Of a stretch of DNA of 64,000 nt, positions 25,424-36,703 are shown piece after piece; within the stretch, counting starts at the first letter, position 1, and every line of letters starts with the position of its first letter. A program made the position numbers and the translations under genes. The stretch lies in contig CALYLX010000095.1 in assembly GCA_944990035.1 (NCBI GenBank), forward strand, positions 101,515 to 165,514, in the 5' to 3' direction. Source of the DNA: Clitopilus passeckerianus. Lineage: Eukaryota; Basidiomycota; Agaricomycetes; Agaricales; Entolomataceae. The notes beneath the pieces are model-generated. The model was not told where the DNA came from. It ran no database searches and saw only the letters and a list, made by a program, of their open reading frames with translations.

Positions 25424-26231
25424 TTATTGAGACCTTCTCTGCCTTTTCCATGGCGTACTAGTGCGTCGGGACATGAAGGGACGACTGGGCCCGGGGACGG
25501 GTTGTTGTTGTTCTTCGTCGTCAATTTCGATGTCACCGTCTGAAGGTCGCTTCTTGCGTGGATTCATCGAGTCCATGGTTGGCGTGGTCAACGGTGGAGA
25601 GTTCTAGGAGAAGAATGGAAAGGGCAGGATCAGTAATTTGTTCGAGACCCATGGAGGCCAATTACCTCTCCTGATTCCACTTGAATCGTGAGTATGGAAC
25701 CATTGTCACCATCCTCCTCGTAATCATCCATTGAGACTTGTTCTAATCTTGAAGCGAATGGGTGAGTGAACGAAACTCCTGCAATGTCAAGCGCTCTATC
25801 TTCCCGCAGCCTATCATCCGGGTCAATCTCTGAGAGGTCAGTCGTAGAGTTCTGGGAGCCTTGGGACTGATCCCAACTCCCACTGTCTTGGCTCTCTTGA
25901 CTATCGTGGCTATTCTGACGCATCTCTGACAAGGGGTCGGAGTTGTACGAGAAACTTGAGGATTCGAGATCGTGAGGTACCACCAAAGGAGATTCCAGGA
26001 GGGTAAGATCCACTCCCGCCAACGAGCGAGGAGCCTGCTCAAATTGTTCAGGGGGACCTAGCAGACTGTCAGCCACAGATATTTTGAGGATTTTCGACAG
26101 CACACACCTTGGTTAGGAATGTTGAGATGATTGGGATCTGGAGGTGCAAGGACTGGCATCATGGATTCATCTACCCCAGAGTGGTCGGGCATGTCACTGT
26201 CAGTGACTGTAGTGTTAACCGAGGCGTCCAT
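25424..26231 (-). CDS. Hypothetical disordered protein with basic C-terminus
   Basis: Exons 26231-26108, 26057-25666 and 25603-25424 give 231 residues. The N-terminal two-thirds is acidic and Ser/Asp/Gln-rich (SQESQDSGSWDQSQGSQNST). The C-terminal end is basic with lysine/arginine clusters: MNPRKKRPSDGDIEIDDEE and TPWKRQRRSQ, both possible nuclear localisation signals. No folded domain is recognised. It could be a small nuclear or chromatin-associated factor, but this is only composition. It converges on the seven-helix gene, with about 300 bp between them. Confidence 0.65.
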
Positions 26232-26702
26232 GAATTTGTGTGTAGGTAGTAAGTTACTAAAGAGTAGAGTAATATATGGTGCCAGTCCTTGCCGCAAGAA
26301 CCAGGTGATAGCGTGTCAAAGTCGCGAGAAGGTCGAGCGGGAGCTGCAGAGTTGTCGTGAAGAAGGCGTTATAAATCCAGAGAGGTGCTTGTGGGTACTT
26401 GTATGATTCACTCTTTTCCAATTGACGCATCTTATACCAGTGTCTTGTACCGAGGGCTCCTCGACTCGGAGACGGAAAACAATTCATATATGAACTAGCC
26501 GCCGAACAATGCTACGAAATCGTCGTCGAGAGATACAGTCGTCAAGAAAGCGACTAATGACTTCCGTAAGGCACCCTCGAGGACCCTTGTTTTACGGCTC
26601 CAAACGCCAATCATGAGGCTACAAAGTTCTGTCAAGGCAAGCAGGGAAGAGATGGTAGCCAACACTAAAACAAGGAGTTGCTATCCTTTCATGAGGGGGA
26701 GG

Positions 26703-26768
26703 CGGATCGGCGTTTGGATGGTTTCTAGGTGAATGATCGTCGAAATGTCTTGATTTGGGCAAAGTCGG
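26703..26768 (+). repeat. Direct repeat copy 1 (about 66 bp)
   Basis: Aligns without gaps to 28399-28464 with roughly ten mismatches by eye. The shared core includes gatcgtcgaaatgtc and atttgggcaaa. This copy is just upstream of the 26.8 kb gene. Confidence 0.75.
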
Positions 26769-26827
26769 GATTGCTCCCGAGCGCGCCGGGTCCGCTGCCT
26801 TTCAAATTTCAAATTCCACCATCTACC

Positions 26828-27668
26828 ATGGCAAACTTGAGTCGTACTCCTAAAGCAGGAAATGACTGGACGAGGAATGAGCTAACTGCATATCACATCG
26901 AATGTCATCGTGAAGACCCATTAACTTTCTTCGGTCTCCAGGCGCTCCCTGAGCCGAATATAGACCCAGAGCTCCTCACCTCCCTTAACGCAAGACATGC
27001 AACGAATGACAGCACTGCCGAACTCCTCAACTTGTTAGATATGGTGATGAAGCCTCGGAGAAGGGGTAATTCTGCCGTCGTCGATTTTACAGTGGAACTT
27101 TTCAGGACCCTCGGATACTCTAAACGCACTCGAATTGCTTGTACTCGGAGGGACTTGAGCCTTCTCGTCTGTGGCGAATTCAGAAAGGCCGACACCGATG
27201 TCTGCGTAGTGGATCGTGACCGGGACGACATACTTCTGCTCGTTCAAGAAGATAAGCGTTTTGATGAATGCGACGGTGCAGACCCGAAGCTCAGCTAATA
27301 GCCTCTGCTATTGCAGCCTTTGACATCAACAATAGGAGGAGGGAACGAGCCGATTTGGACCCAATTGACTCAAAGGTGTGCCCTACCATTTCCTCTATGT
27401 TGGAATATATCACTGAAACATTATCTAGATTATGGCTGGCCTCGCGATGGTAGGCACAACACCCATGTTCTACAAAATTCTGGTCACAAAAGATCTGGTA
27501 CAGCATGTGGCCCAGGGCACCTATCCATCCGACCCCGCCTGTGTTACTTTCTGTCATGCACCAGTCTCCAGACCTGCTTGTCGGGACATTGAGGGGATGA
27601 AACCTCTTGATAACAGGCGCCATATTCTTAGTTGTTACGAAGCGTTCAAGACGGTTGTTGGTATCTGA
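26828..27668 (+). pseudogene. Expanded Agaricomycete hypothetical family, frameshifted
   Basis: Two exons, 26828-27375 and 27429-27668. The protein starts MANLSRTPKAGNDWTRNELT and contains KPRRRGNSAVVDFTVELFRT, the highly conserved LLLVQEDKRF, then after a frame change EAQLIASAIAAFDINNR, and in exon 2 MVGTTPMFYKILVT. This order matches a hypothetical family with many copies in polypores and agarics; its biochemical role is unknown to me. At about 27284-27287 the frame shifts by one base: GACCCGAAG would need one more C to continue from GAD into PEAQL. Both frames on either side are well conserved, so the break is recent or a consensus error. If real, translation stops at 27296-27298. An in-frame upstream start exists at 26729. 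Confidence 0.65.
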
Positions 27669-28583
27669 TTCTATGATACGATATTTTACCACCGTCAGGC
27701 TGCCTTGTTCTACGACTCACGGATAGGAATAACGCCCCAGAATTGATGTTGGCGGTCTCATTCAAATAATTCTATCAATTGCATAAACCGAGACGAGCCA
27801 CTGCTTGACCATCGCGAGATCAACGCCGTTCCGGTGAACAAAAGGTGCTGGATCTCTCTTCCTGGCCCAAGCCTATCGTATTCTCGAACGATAATCGCCC
27901 GTGAGCGGTACAAACGCTGACCACTTTGCCTTGCACAAAGACGGGGAATCAAACTCTGGGAAAGAGAGTGAGAAAAAGAACCTGAAGCGTAGTGGTTCCT
28001 TCAAGCCACCAGTAATGGTCTGATGCGGGTGACCAAGCCAATGACAAGAGGAAGTCACTCTGTACCGAGATATCTGCACACCGTAGATATAGATATATAT
28101 ATCTTTGGGTCGCCTGAGATGGGCTTCACCCCAATACGTGCCATCAGGTGATTATCCCACACCCAACAACCCGCAAGCTAGGATCCCCCCCTCGACTCAA
28201 GCGCATCAAAGGTAGCAGCTGTTCGCAATGATCGGCTAGGAAGTGCTAGAAGGCAACCACACGAAAGCCACAAACATGAGGTCTCGGCTCCCCGGGGGTG
28301 GCGATATTGTAACGGTACTGACTATGGGTAAACGTGGCAAGGGCTTTCAAGTCTTTGGTGAGTTTTGCGTGGTACACGGTCGATCGAGACGGAGGACACG
28401 GATCGGCATTCGGATGGTTTCCACCTGAAGGATCGTCGAAATGTCCTTATTTGGGCAAACTTGGCAAGGTACAAGAATTACAATAGTTTTGAGGATGTTC
28501 ATGAGAACGAAGATAGCACAACACGATAGCACGTAAAGCAAGTAAGAGATAATTACGGGCAGGAAAACAAATGCGAATCTATC
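27669..28583. other. Gene-free stretch with repeat copy and AT microsatellite
   Basis: No supported gene. Contains a short TA-rich run near 28083-28103 and the second direct repeat copy at 28399-28464. Confidence 0.4.
28399..28464 (+). repeat. Direct repeat copy 2 (about 66 bp)
   Basis: Second copy of the element at 26703-26768, same orientation, 1.7 kb apart. It is not followed by a matching coding region. Confidence 0.75.
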
Positions 28584-29812
28584 TTATCCCCACCTAGTAG
28601 ATCCACTCTCGCGGTTTGAGCTGCTACTTGCATACGAAGATCGACCATGATTGCCACCACCTCCCATTGGTTCAGAACCGTAAGGTTGGAACCGACTCTT
28701 CCTTCCGAGAGCAGTACCGGCTGATTTCTCGCCGCTTCGGTTTTTGGACGAGGAGGAGGTGAAGTCGATTTGTGAACGTTTTCCAGGGGCTTGGGTGCTG
28801 GCCTGTTGTTCGTATCGGGTTTTCTGGGCTGTAGCTTTGGGAGTCGTGGAATCCGTGGAGTGGTGTTGGCATTTTTTGGAGAAGAAGGAGAGAGCAGTAG
28901 GAGAGGCAAGGTGTGAGAAGTGCGTTCTCAAAAGTAAATTTGGGGGGAGACGTACCAATTTTATCTGCGAACCAATTTTCCTGGACGTTATTTGGGTCCC
29001 AGATATGTTTCGGGAAATTCGTCGTCCGCTCGTCTACGTCGACAAAATCCACCAACTGGGCGTATAGGTGTGGGTTTCGAAAGGAACGGTTTGACATTAA
29101 TGTGTCGTTGAAATGCCTAGGGTTTTGTAGGTCCTTCTTGAGGGTGTGGAATTGAGTGAGCTTGGTCTAGATACGGGATTTGTGAGTGAGGGTATCAGGG
29201 CGAGGATAAGTGCAAGTACTCACGAGTAAAGCGGGATATGGTGCTTCAGTCGACTCAGGCGGAATACCCCAATCTTCCAGGCCAGATATAGGAGGAGGTC
29301 GTAGAGCGGTTCTTATCCTTGCTAGCTCATCCCGAGGTTCATCGAGAGTCATTTCTTGGAATTCTTGGGTGCCAGATTGGTCGTTGGGTTGCCGAGACGT
29401 AGAAGCCGTAGCCTGTCCCGTCTCTTCGTTGAGGTGTGCACGGACATGTCCTTTATGCGTTGCAGCGGGTTTCTTGATGATAACTTGTGATTTGTTCACC
29501 GAACGTCTGGCTATTTTTCGGAAGGGATCAGAACTTTTATAATGACGGTGAGGAGTCAATTGGGCTCACGTTCTGCAGAGGCATTCGTTCGCGAGTTCAG
29601 TGATTTATCCTACCGAGGCAGAAACGACAGCCAGCAAAGAGGGAAACAGGAGGAATCAGGACTGCAGTTAAGCCTCTCACATGCGTGCTAAATGTCCTTG
29701 AGGAGGGTTGTGGGTCGGAATCGCTGTGCGATTCATCGTCGTATTCAACAAGACCTATTGGTGCTCATAAGTCAGAAATCTCATGCGAAGACGCCGACAA
29801 CGTACCGTTCAT
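28584..29812 (-). CDS. SAP30BP/HCNGP-family nuclear protein
   Basis: Exons 29812-29806, 29754-29681, 29609-29570, 29510-29224, 29166-28956 and 28828-28584 give 287 residues in consistent phase; the first exon is only 7 nt. The protein opens [16 protein letters not shown] and carries the HCNGP core: [37 protein letters not shown], then [20 protein letters not shown]. The C-terminus has [16 protein letters not shown] and glycine/serine-rich sequence. Human SAP30BP is a nuclear cofactor linked to transcriptional control and splicing of short introns, which would be apt in this intron-dense genome. Its ATG is 112 bp from that of GPI8 on the other strand. Confidence 0.88.
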
Positions 29813-29924
29813 AGCCAATGTACCGAGTTGATCGTGACCGTTCGTGTCAAAGCCCGAGATTGAGGAAATTCTGAACTCCGCCTCTCTCCCCAGTCTCCAG
29901 CTCGACATCGGACGCGGCAGCCCA
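29813..29924. promoter_or_regulatory. Short bidirectional promoter (SAP30BP-like / GPI8)
   Basis: Only 112 bp separate the two start codons on opposite strands, so the genes must share promoter sequence. No TATA box is obvious. Confidence 0.6.
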
Positions 29925-31453
29925 ATGTTGCTGCCCTCACTACTTCATTTATACCTGTTCATCTCCAGCTGGTTCTTGGGGATATTCGCCACAGATGGCG
30001 GGCAAGAAGAGGCAGTCAAGAATTTCTTCCAACAAGCTAATGCAAATGATGGCGCTGCTGGCGGGTCGACACATACGAATAACTGGGCGGTGTTAGTTTG
30101 TGCTTCGAGATATTGGTTCAATTATAGGGTATGTCTATGCCGCTTTAGTAGGGTTTCCAGTATTTATGGAGTTGTTTCAGCATATGGCGAATGCACTTGG
30201 AATGTGAGGACCCTGACCACTGCAAACCCCTGACCTCACTAATCAACCTGTAGGTATCGAACCGTAAAACGGCTTGGAATCCCAGACTCGAACATCATCC
30301 TCATGCTTGCAGACGATGTCGCATGCAACACCCGTAACAAGTTCGCAGGCACCGTTTATGCCAATCCAGGCCGTATGCTCGATTTGTATGGGGAGAACAT
30401 CGAGGTGGACTACCGCGGTTATGACGTTACTGTAGAGAACTTTATTCGGGTGCTTACTGGTAAGTCTGAAAAGATTTCTGAGCTGTAATGCTATCTCTAA
30501 TGACTGGGTTGGATTAGGTCGTCATGAGTCCTCAGTTCCTCGTTCAAAGCGTTTGCTATCAGACGATAGGTCCAACATCTTCGTGTACATGACTGGGCAT
30601 GGCGGCAACGAGTTCCTGAAGTTTCAGGATAATGAAGAAATAAGCGCCTTTGACATTGCCGATGCTTTCGAGCAAATGTACCAGAAGAAGAGGTCGGTCA
30701 GCTTGTCCTTTCTCCCCTGTTCATCTTTCTGAATACCGCTTCCTGTTCAGATACAATGAGATCTTCTTTATGATTGATACCTGCCAGGCCAATACCATGT
30801 ACTCCAAATTCTACTCTCCGAATATCCTTGCCACCGGATCCTCAGAGCTGGGAGAGAATTCATACTCGGTACCTCCCGTGTTTTCCCATCCACGTCCTGC
30901 GCTCATGGCTCTCTTGTAGCATTCCAATTCCAACGACCACGACCTCGGCGTGTCTCTCATTGACGCCTACACTCACTATGTCCTGGAATACATGGAAGGC
31001 ATCAACAAGACAAGCCACCTGACTATGGCTGACCTGGTACGTGATTCAGTGCCTTTTTCAAGCAACTTGCTAAGCCTGCTCTGCCCTTAGTTCGACACAT
31101 ATGACCCGGTCAAAATCAAATCACATCCTGGCATCCGCAGCGACCTGTTCAGACGACCACTGTCAAGTGCACGCATAACCGACTTTTTCGGGAGCGTAGC
31201 TCAGGTCGAAGTCACCCCAAGTCCACCTGATCATCCACCGTCGTCAATTGACTCCGATACCCCCGACCTAGCCTCTTCTAGCTCAGGAGAAGGTCCGGCA
31301 GCACAATCACCACCGCAGCCAGGAGTAACTCAACCGTCACCAATTCAGAATCGGGGTGCGGAATTGAATTCGCCCCGTTGGAGAGAGCTCCGAACGTGGG
31401 GTTCACTGGGAGTGCTGGGATTCCTAATTGTGTTTGTTTCTACAAGGACTTGA
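29925..31453 (+). CDS. gpi8: GPI-anchor transamidase catalytic subunit (PIG-K)
   Basis: Exons 29925-30128, 30181-30203, 30254-30459, 30518-30692, 30751-30868, 30920-31036 and 31091-31453 give 401 residues. An N-terminal signal peptide is followed by the C13 peptidase fold: [36 protein letters not shown], the catalytic histidine in [15 protein letters not shown] and the catalytic cysteine in [14 protein letters not shown]. It removes the C-terminal signal of precursor proteins and attaches the preassembled GPI anchor in the ER lumen, with Gaa1, Gpi16, Gpi17 and Gab1. A long Ser/Pro-rich linker and a C-terminal membrane helix ([15 protein letters not shown]) are present. All key residues are intact. 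Confidence 0.96.
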
Positions 31454-31965
31454 TATTTCCGAATGCGGCTCACCACCTTAGCGAACATAGCCTATTTGTT
31501 GTAACAACAGCTTAATTCAATTCAATTTCCTTATTACTTGCAGCCCAAGCGATTCCGGATCGTGTTCCACAGGCGGTAATTAATCGACGAGTCACACCAG
31601 CAATACAAAAGCCTGGCCTTTGGTGTCGTCTTTCATAGGAGCTCGTTATTCCGATCGGGACATACAATTGACTTTCAAATGACTCAATTGCAAGCCATTC
31701 GAAGCCTAACCGTAGCCAGGCCAAAATGATTCTGCCTCCGCGCACTCGCTCCGCCAATGATGTTCCGATCCGTGATCTAAGACCGTGACTGGAGCAGTCT
31801 GAGGTGTATTCGACGTCATCGGGTGCCCCTCTAGCCCTTGCCCTGCCGAGGAAGGTATATAAAATCCCTGCTGGAGTGTCTCATTGAGTTCTTCAGTCTT
31901 CATTCAACGCTTGATTAGACCCCCCCTCAGCTGAATTGAAACTCCCTAACAAGAAGACAGACGCG
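31454..31965. other. Intergenic with metallothionein promoter
   Basis: 3' flank of GPI8 and promoter of the metallothionein gene; TATATAAAA at 31856-31864. No coding feature. Confidence 0.45.
31856..31864 (+). promoter_or_regulatory. TATA box of metallothionein gene
   Basis: TATATAAAA about 100 nt upstream of the ATG at 31966, in keeping with a strongly inducible gene with a 5' UTR of about 70-80 nt. Confidence 0.6.
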
Positions 31966-32268
31966 ATGGCAACTGATTGTACTTGTCAGACTAATTGCGG
32001 GTGAGTGGGTTTTGTTTGTCGAAGACCGGGAGGGGTGTTGACGTGTGCCTGCGTTAGCGCTTGCGGCCCTCAGGGAACTGGTTGTGCGTGCCCTAAGGGG
32101 AAGTGCAACTGTAATAACTGCGGGAACAAGAAGCATACTGAGAACGTGAGTTATGGCAAATGTATCTCGTCTTCATGGTGCTAATTTTACTTGGGAATGT
32201 AGTGCACTTGCGGTGGTTCGGGCGACAAGTGCGGCTGCACTACTAGCGACAAGGCTTGCAACTGTTGA
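31966..32268 (+). CDS. Metallothionein
   Basis: Three exons, 31966-32000, 32058-32145 and 32203-32268, encode 62 residues with 15 cysteines and no aromatic residue except none seen. Nearly all cysteines sit in C-x-C or x-C-x-C arrangements: DCTCQTNC, CACPKGKCNCNNC, NCTCGGSGDKCGC and a terminal CNC. This is the hallmark of a metal-thiolate cluster protein that binds Cu(I), Zn or Cd in the cytosol and protects against metal excess. It was missed as a long open frame because every exon is under 100 nt. The phases match exactly. Which metal is bound cannot be told from sequence alone. Confidence 0.93.
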
Positions 32269-33881
32269 ATACTCAATTTTGCATCATGAAATTATGATCA
32301 CTATGGACATCCTGGTCCTATTCTACTCAACCCCATGTAATTCTATCGATGTACAATTAACTTCATGCAATCATTATCTTCAAATGGTTTGATTCGCCCC
32401 CAAGGTCCTTAGACTTTCAATAAATGTTACACTGAGTTCATTTCCTGACTGCATTGATGGTCGGACTGTCAAACAGGCGAGTTTTGCAGAGAGGCAGTTC
32501 AGACCAATTAACGTCGTCGCGAAAACATGAGCAAGCCACAATCAGATCTACTCCTCTTAACTTTAAGATACATTCCTCGGACCCAGCAGAAAGTTTAAAG
32601 CTGGATGTGTTTTGAGCAGCATGATTCAACCCCAGAACGCGCCCAAGCAATTCTGCTGATCAAGGTATCAAACGGCGTCCGGAAGGAACCGGCGGCAGTC
32701 CTGGAGGTCAGGATCGGGCGCCTGTCGAGCTCCAACTCATGATGTACGCCCAAGATTCTCCAACGAATGTTCCCAAAAGTCCGTCGGTCGTGCTATTCTA
32801 TCTCAGTTCGAAGAAGTCGATCATACCACCTTCCAGCCTTGCCAGTTCTTTCTGCTCTGCCATGGGCGGCCATCAATGATCATCGGCTGATCACCCACTG
32901 GTTTTCGGCCTTCAAAACGAAGGTTAGCTGGCATGTGCTCTTTATCGACTATCATAATCCTCATGAAATCATTCGGTCCCAGCTCATTGGTTTGACTTAT
33001 GCAATCTGTCAACTCAACTGGCACAATCACAATCATGTTTTCCTCGAAGCTAACTGAACGGGTATGGTCTCATCACGCTGAATTGCCAGGGTTTGAGCAG
33101 ATGACCCAGGCGTTGCGGAGCTAGCACAATTTTACCGGGGTAAGGTGGAGTTAAGATGATGCTGGAGCTGCTGGCTTCTAAGTACCTGGATCTTTGCCGA
33201 CTAGAACACCTCCCCAGTGTCCCAGCCACCCGGCGGTCTCGTTGGTTCTTGTCGACTGCGTAACAGAAGGGACTTCCCGGTTCCTCCCAAAAACAACGTA
33301 AATTTGCAAATTACCCTTGATTTTCTCTCGACGATTTTCTCGTGATTTCCCAAAACTGCATTGAATTCGAAGTCTCCAGCCCTCACCATCCTTTTAGGCC
33401 ATGCTCTGATGCCCGGTCATCCTCCCCGAGTCATAATCTCCCTGACAGAACACCCTAGTGTGGTGCCGGCCTCCAACAGGCGGGCTAGCCACTGAGCCCA
33501 TGCTTATCGATTGTGAACCCTCCGGTATCATCTGAAGGAGGAGGCGAAGCACCGAGGCGGTGATTCATCCGCCAAAGATTTAACATACAAGTAAGAGGTA
33601 TGACGTCCGAAACTCCAGGTGGCAAGCTTCCGTCAAGGAACATTTCTCCATCGAGACCTGGGTATTCAGAACCTGTCAAAATGCATGAAACACCGCCAAA
33701 GCACGCTGATCTTTATATATACCCCGCTTGGTTCGATTCGTGGAGATTTTCTTCTTCATGTATTGAACGTCCCTCTGCGCTCTCCTCGACGGTGTCGAAT
33801 CGGATTCCTTAGAACACGCTCTTCTGGAACGGCTTCAAAAACTACTACACGCTGGCGAATTGTAAAGGGTAGCTGTTGAGC
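32269..33881. other. Long spacer without a supported gene
   Basis: About 1.6 kb. A minus-strand open frame at 32821-33036 reads like real protein in places (FMRIMIVDKEHMPANLRFEG) but I could not extend it by splicing. A second minus-strand segment near 33330-33389 ends in a GTAATT donor. They may be remnants of one decayed gene. Confidence 0.3.
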
Positions 33882-35497
33882 ATGCTTATCATCGCGCCTG
33901 ACGCCTCATTGGACCCTTACCACGATAACTTGTATCAGTGAGTTCACGCTCCACTCAATTCGGACGCTGGCTAATGATCGTTCATGGATAAGATTCGAAA
34001 CGAATGTGGGTTCATATTCACTTCTGTGTGCTTCTTCAGCTGACGATGGGCCAACAACAGTGCGTCGCATTCGCAGGGTTTACGGTGCTAGTATGGGACC
34101 ATATTGTCACCCTCCATGACGAGGTAGAATATATTTGGAAGGGGGATAAAAGACTGAGTACGTGCTTCGATCTCTGTACCCAAAGCCAGATTCTAACATC
34201 CTACTTGAAGTCGTATGGCTTTTTCTGATTGTACGACCATTGGCATTCCATCTATCATCGACGAGACCATGCACTCATTTCGACTTCAGAATCGCTACAT
34301 AACACCATTTGGCTTTGTGCTGAACTTCTTCGGTACGACCTGCATTCTGATGCAGATATTCATTTGCTAATCTTTAACCGCCACCAGCGTACCTCTCCCC
34401 GTGGTGGACACCAGAGAGATGTCGCAGGTTCGTCCAATACGAGGGTGCCATGACCGTGGTGGGAATAGAAATTGTCGGTAAGCCCACCTCTTGTCCGTGT
34501 CGCATCCTTCCCAGCTGAATTTGCATCCATAGCCTTAATGATGTTGATTCGCATTCGGGGCCTCTACTATCACCAACCCTGGGTACAGTGGTTTCTGGGA
34601 GGTGTCTTTGCAATCATGACTGCTGTCAACGCCTATCTAATGTCGAGGACGACAAGTGAGTATTTCCTCTAGAATATTTTGAGAGATTATTCTAATTGTT
34701 ACATTCCTCAGATGTGCCACATTTACCTGACTCCGGGGTAACGGGTTGCTCAATGCTCTTCGATCCTAAAATGTGCGTTGTGATCTGCAGTGATTTAGAC
34801 TGTGCCGTACTAACCTCGCATGCAGAAGCGCTTTAGCGTCGTCGTCCGCGTGGCTCCCTCTGCTCTACGACACCATCGTCTTTTCCTTCACGTTCTGGAA
34901 GACATATCCCCCCATCCGAAAACGAGAACCATCATACATCGCAAAAAGGCTGTTTGAGGATGGCTTGCTATATTACAGCGTTATCGTCAGCATCACTCTG
35001 GTGCTCACCATAATGATTGCGGTCGCACCTGACGGTATCAAGAACATAACCGCACAGTGAGTATTCGGTGTCTTGACGGGCGAATCATAACTAACGAATT
35101 CATAGGTTTGAGCTACTATTGACGGCAAGTTGCTCCACACTCATGTACGGGCAAATGCTGATGATCAAAACGTTTACAGGTCGCCATGATGTCCAGAATA
35201 ACACTAAATCTTCGTAAATCGGTCCACAAGCAAAGAGAAGGCCTCATGATCCAAGATAAGCTCTTCGAGGACATCGGTCATGACTGGCCTCCACAATTCC
35301 CAAATGCTATTCACGCCCTCGAGGCACATCGCTCTCCCGAAGAGTCCCAAGCATCATCCTTTGCAAGTCCTGCAAATATTCTAATACCCAGAGCTTTGGT
35401 GACACGGCCGATAAATGGGAACGTCATCAACATGCACCTACATCGACCAATACCCCAGCGTCACCGGCAGGAACAAAGACCAGAGGAGATTGCTTAA
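33882..35497 (+). CDS. DUF6533-like seven-helix membrane protein
   Basis: Probable exons 33882-33937, 33993-34005, 34040-34157, 34211-34230, 34290-34332, 34388-34477, 34533-34655, 34712-34772, 34826-35056, 35106-35124 and 35180-35497. The N-terminal GFTVLVWDHIVTLHDEVEYI segment is the DUF6533 signature seen at the start of many Agaricomycete seven-helix proteins; helices such as LINRYITPFGFVLNFF and VIVSITLVLTIMIAVA follow, then a soluble C-tail. Biochemical role unknown. The 5' end is insecure: the third intron as drawn is only 34 nt, and translation could instead begin at an in-frame ATG at 34004. The intron at 35125-35179 uses a GC donor. Exons of 13, 19 and 20 nt make the model delicate. 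Confidence 0.7.
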
Positions 35498-35707
35498 TTT
35501 AACGCCCGCTATGTACTCTTAATCTGATTTGTATTCTATAGTAACGATTGTAATGCCACACAACTTTGAAAACCACCACCTATTGGCTTAGGATCTGGAT
35601 TGGGCATTGTTGGCCTTGGTGGGGTGCTAGCGGAGCTAATTGAACTCGGGGCCAGGAAGTCTCTTTGGCAGATTGAGTCAGGACGGAAGGGAGCCGAAGG
35701 GAAATCA

Positions 35708-35715
35708 TATAAAAA
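35708..35715 (+). promoter_or_regulatory. TATA box of first ICMT-like gene
   Basis: TATAAAAA 63 nt upstream of the ATG at 35771. Confidence 0.5.
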
Positions 35716-35770
35716 GAACGACTAGCGCCATATCGTGCCCACCCAACGAATCGGCCTGACCATAATCAAC

Positions 35771-36506
35771 ATGTTAAATGAGCTCATAAGAATCTCCTGT
35801 ATCGTCGCCATCTGTTACGCATGGCACATCGCCAGTTCAAATCCATCCCGGGGAAAGGGCAAGATTACCGGAAAGCGGGCGGACGTGAAGCCAACTTGGA
35901 CAGACAAAATCTTCTGGATCCTTTTCCTGGATGGGTACATGGCTAAGGTGCCGGCCTCTCCAATAGTTAAACGCATGGGTGGCTCGCTGAACATTCACCT
36001 TGCAGGTTCCCTTCTGGTTACTCGGCATCGCTGAGATAGTTGCCATCCTTCGCAAGCAGCCAACCACTGTGCAAACAATTATGACGCTAAGAGCTTCAAT
36101 CGGATTTCTCCTGTGTACCTTCGGAGGCTTGCTCAGGCAGTGGTCCTACGATTCGATGGGTAGCAACTTCACTTTTGTCGTAATGATCCGGGATAACCAC
36201 ACCCTCATCACGCATGGCCCGTATGCCTGGGTCCGACACCCGGGATACTCAGCGGGAGTCCTTTTGCAATTGGGTGCGTGGATATGGCACACCTCCCCAG
36301 GTTCCTGGATGAGGGAGTCCGTTTTCGGGAAAGTGGCTTTGGCACCAATACTCGTCTGTTTATACGCAGCATTCATGGCTCGCCTGTTGGCGTTGGCCCT
36401 TCGTCGAGTACCCCTGGAAGATAGGATCCTCAAAGAGCATTTTGGGAGGGAGTGGGAAGATTACGCGAAACGTGTTCCATATCGTATCATACCTGGTGTC
36501 TTCTAG
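35771..36506 (+). CDS. Isoprenylcysteine carboxyl methyltransferase-like protein, copy 1
   Basis: Exons 35771-35947 and 36006-36506 give 225 residues. The C-terminal catalytic part of the ICMT/Ste14 family is plain: NHTLITHGPYAWVRHPGYSA, then hydrophobic helices, then RILKEHFGREWEDYAKRVPY. These motifs bind S-adenosylmethionine and the prenylcysteine substrate at the ER membrane. True Ste14 methylates the C-terminal prenylcysteine of pheromones and Ras-like proteins. Basidiomycetes carry several paralogues of uncertain substrate, and this one may not be the housekeeping enzyme. The next gene is a close structural copy in the same direction, 198 bp away, with the intron at the equivalent place. 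Confidence 0.88.
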
Positions 36507-36703
36507 CTTTGTAGTACTTTCCGCTCCGAGTAATGTCATCTCAAGCTCTGGGGGTCTGCGTCCATTCTTGTCGGCGACCAAGATGAAAAGCGGGGGGTGA
36601 AACATTCGACATTATTGTCCAAGCACCACAAAAACAGTCTGTCACTGATGTCCAGCAGCGCAATACCGCTTCTTCAGACCCTCGACCACACACGGGTCCC
36701 GCC

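Noticed and set aside
28083..28103. TA-rich run as a possible origin or transposon end
   Set aside because: Short simple-sequence tract without terminal repeats or nearby transposase.
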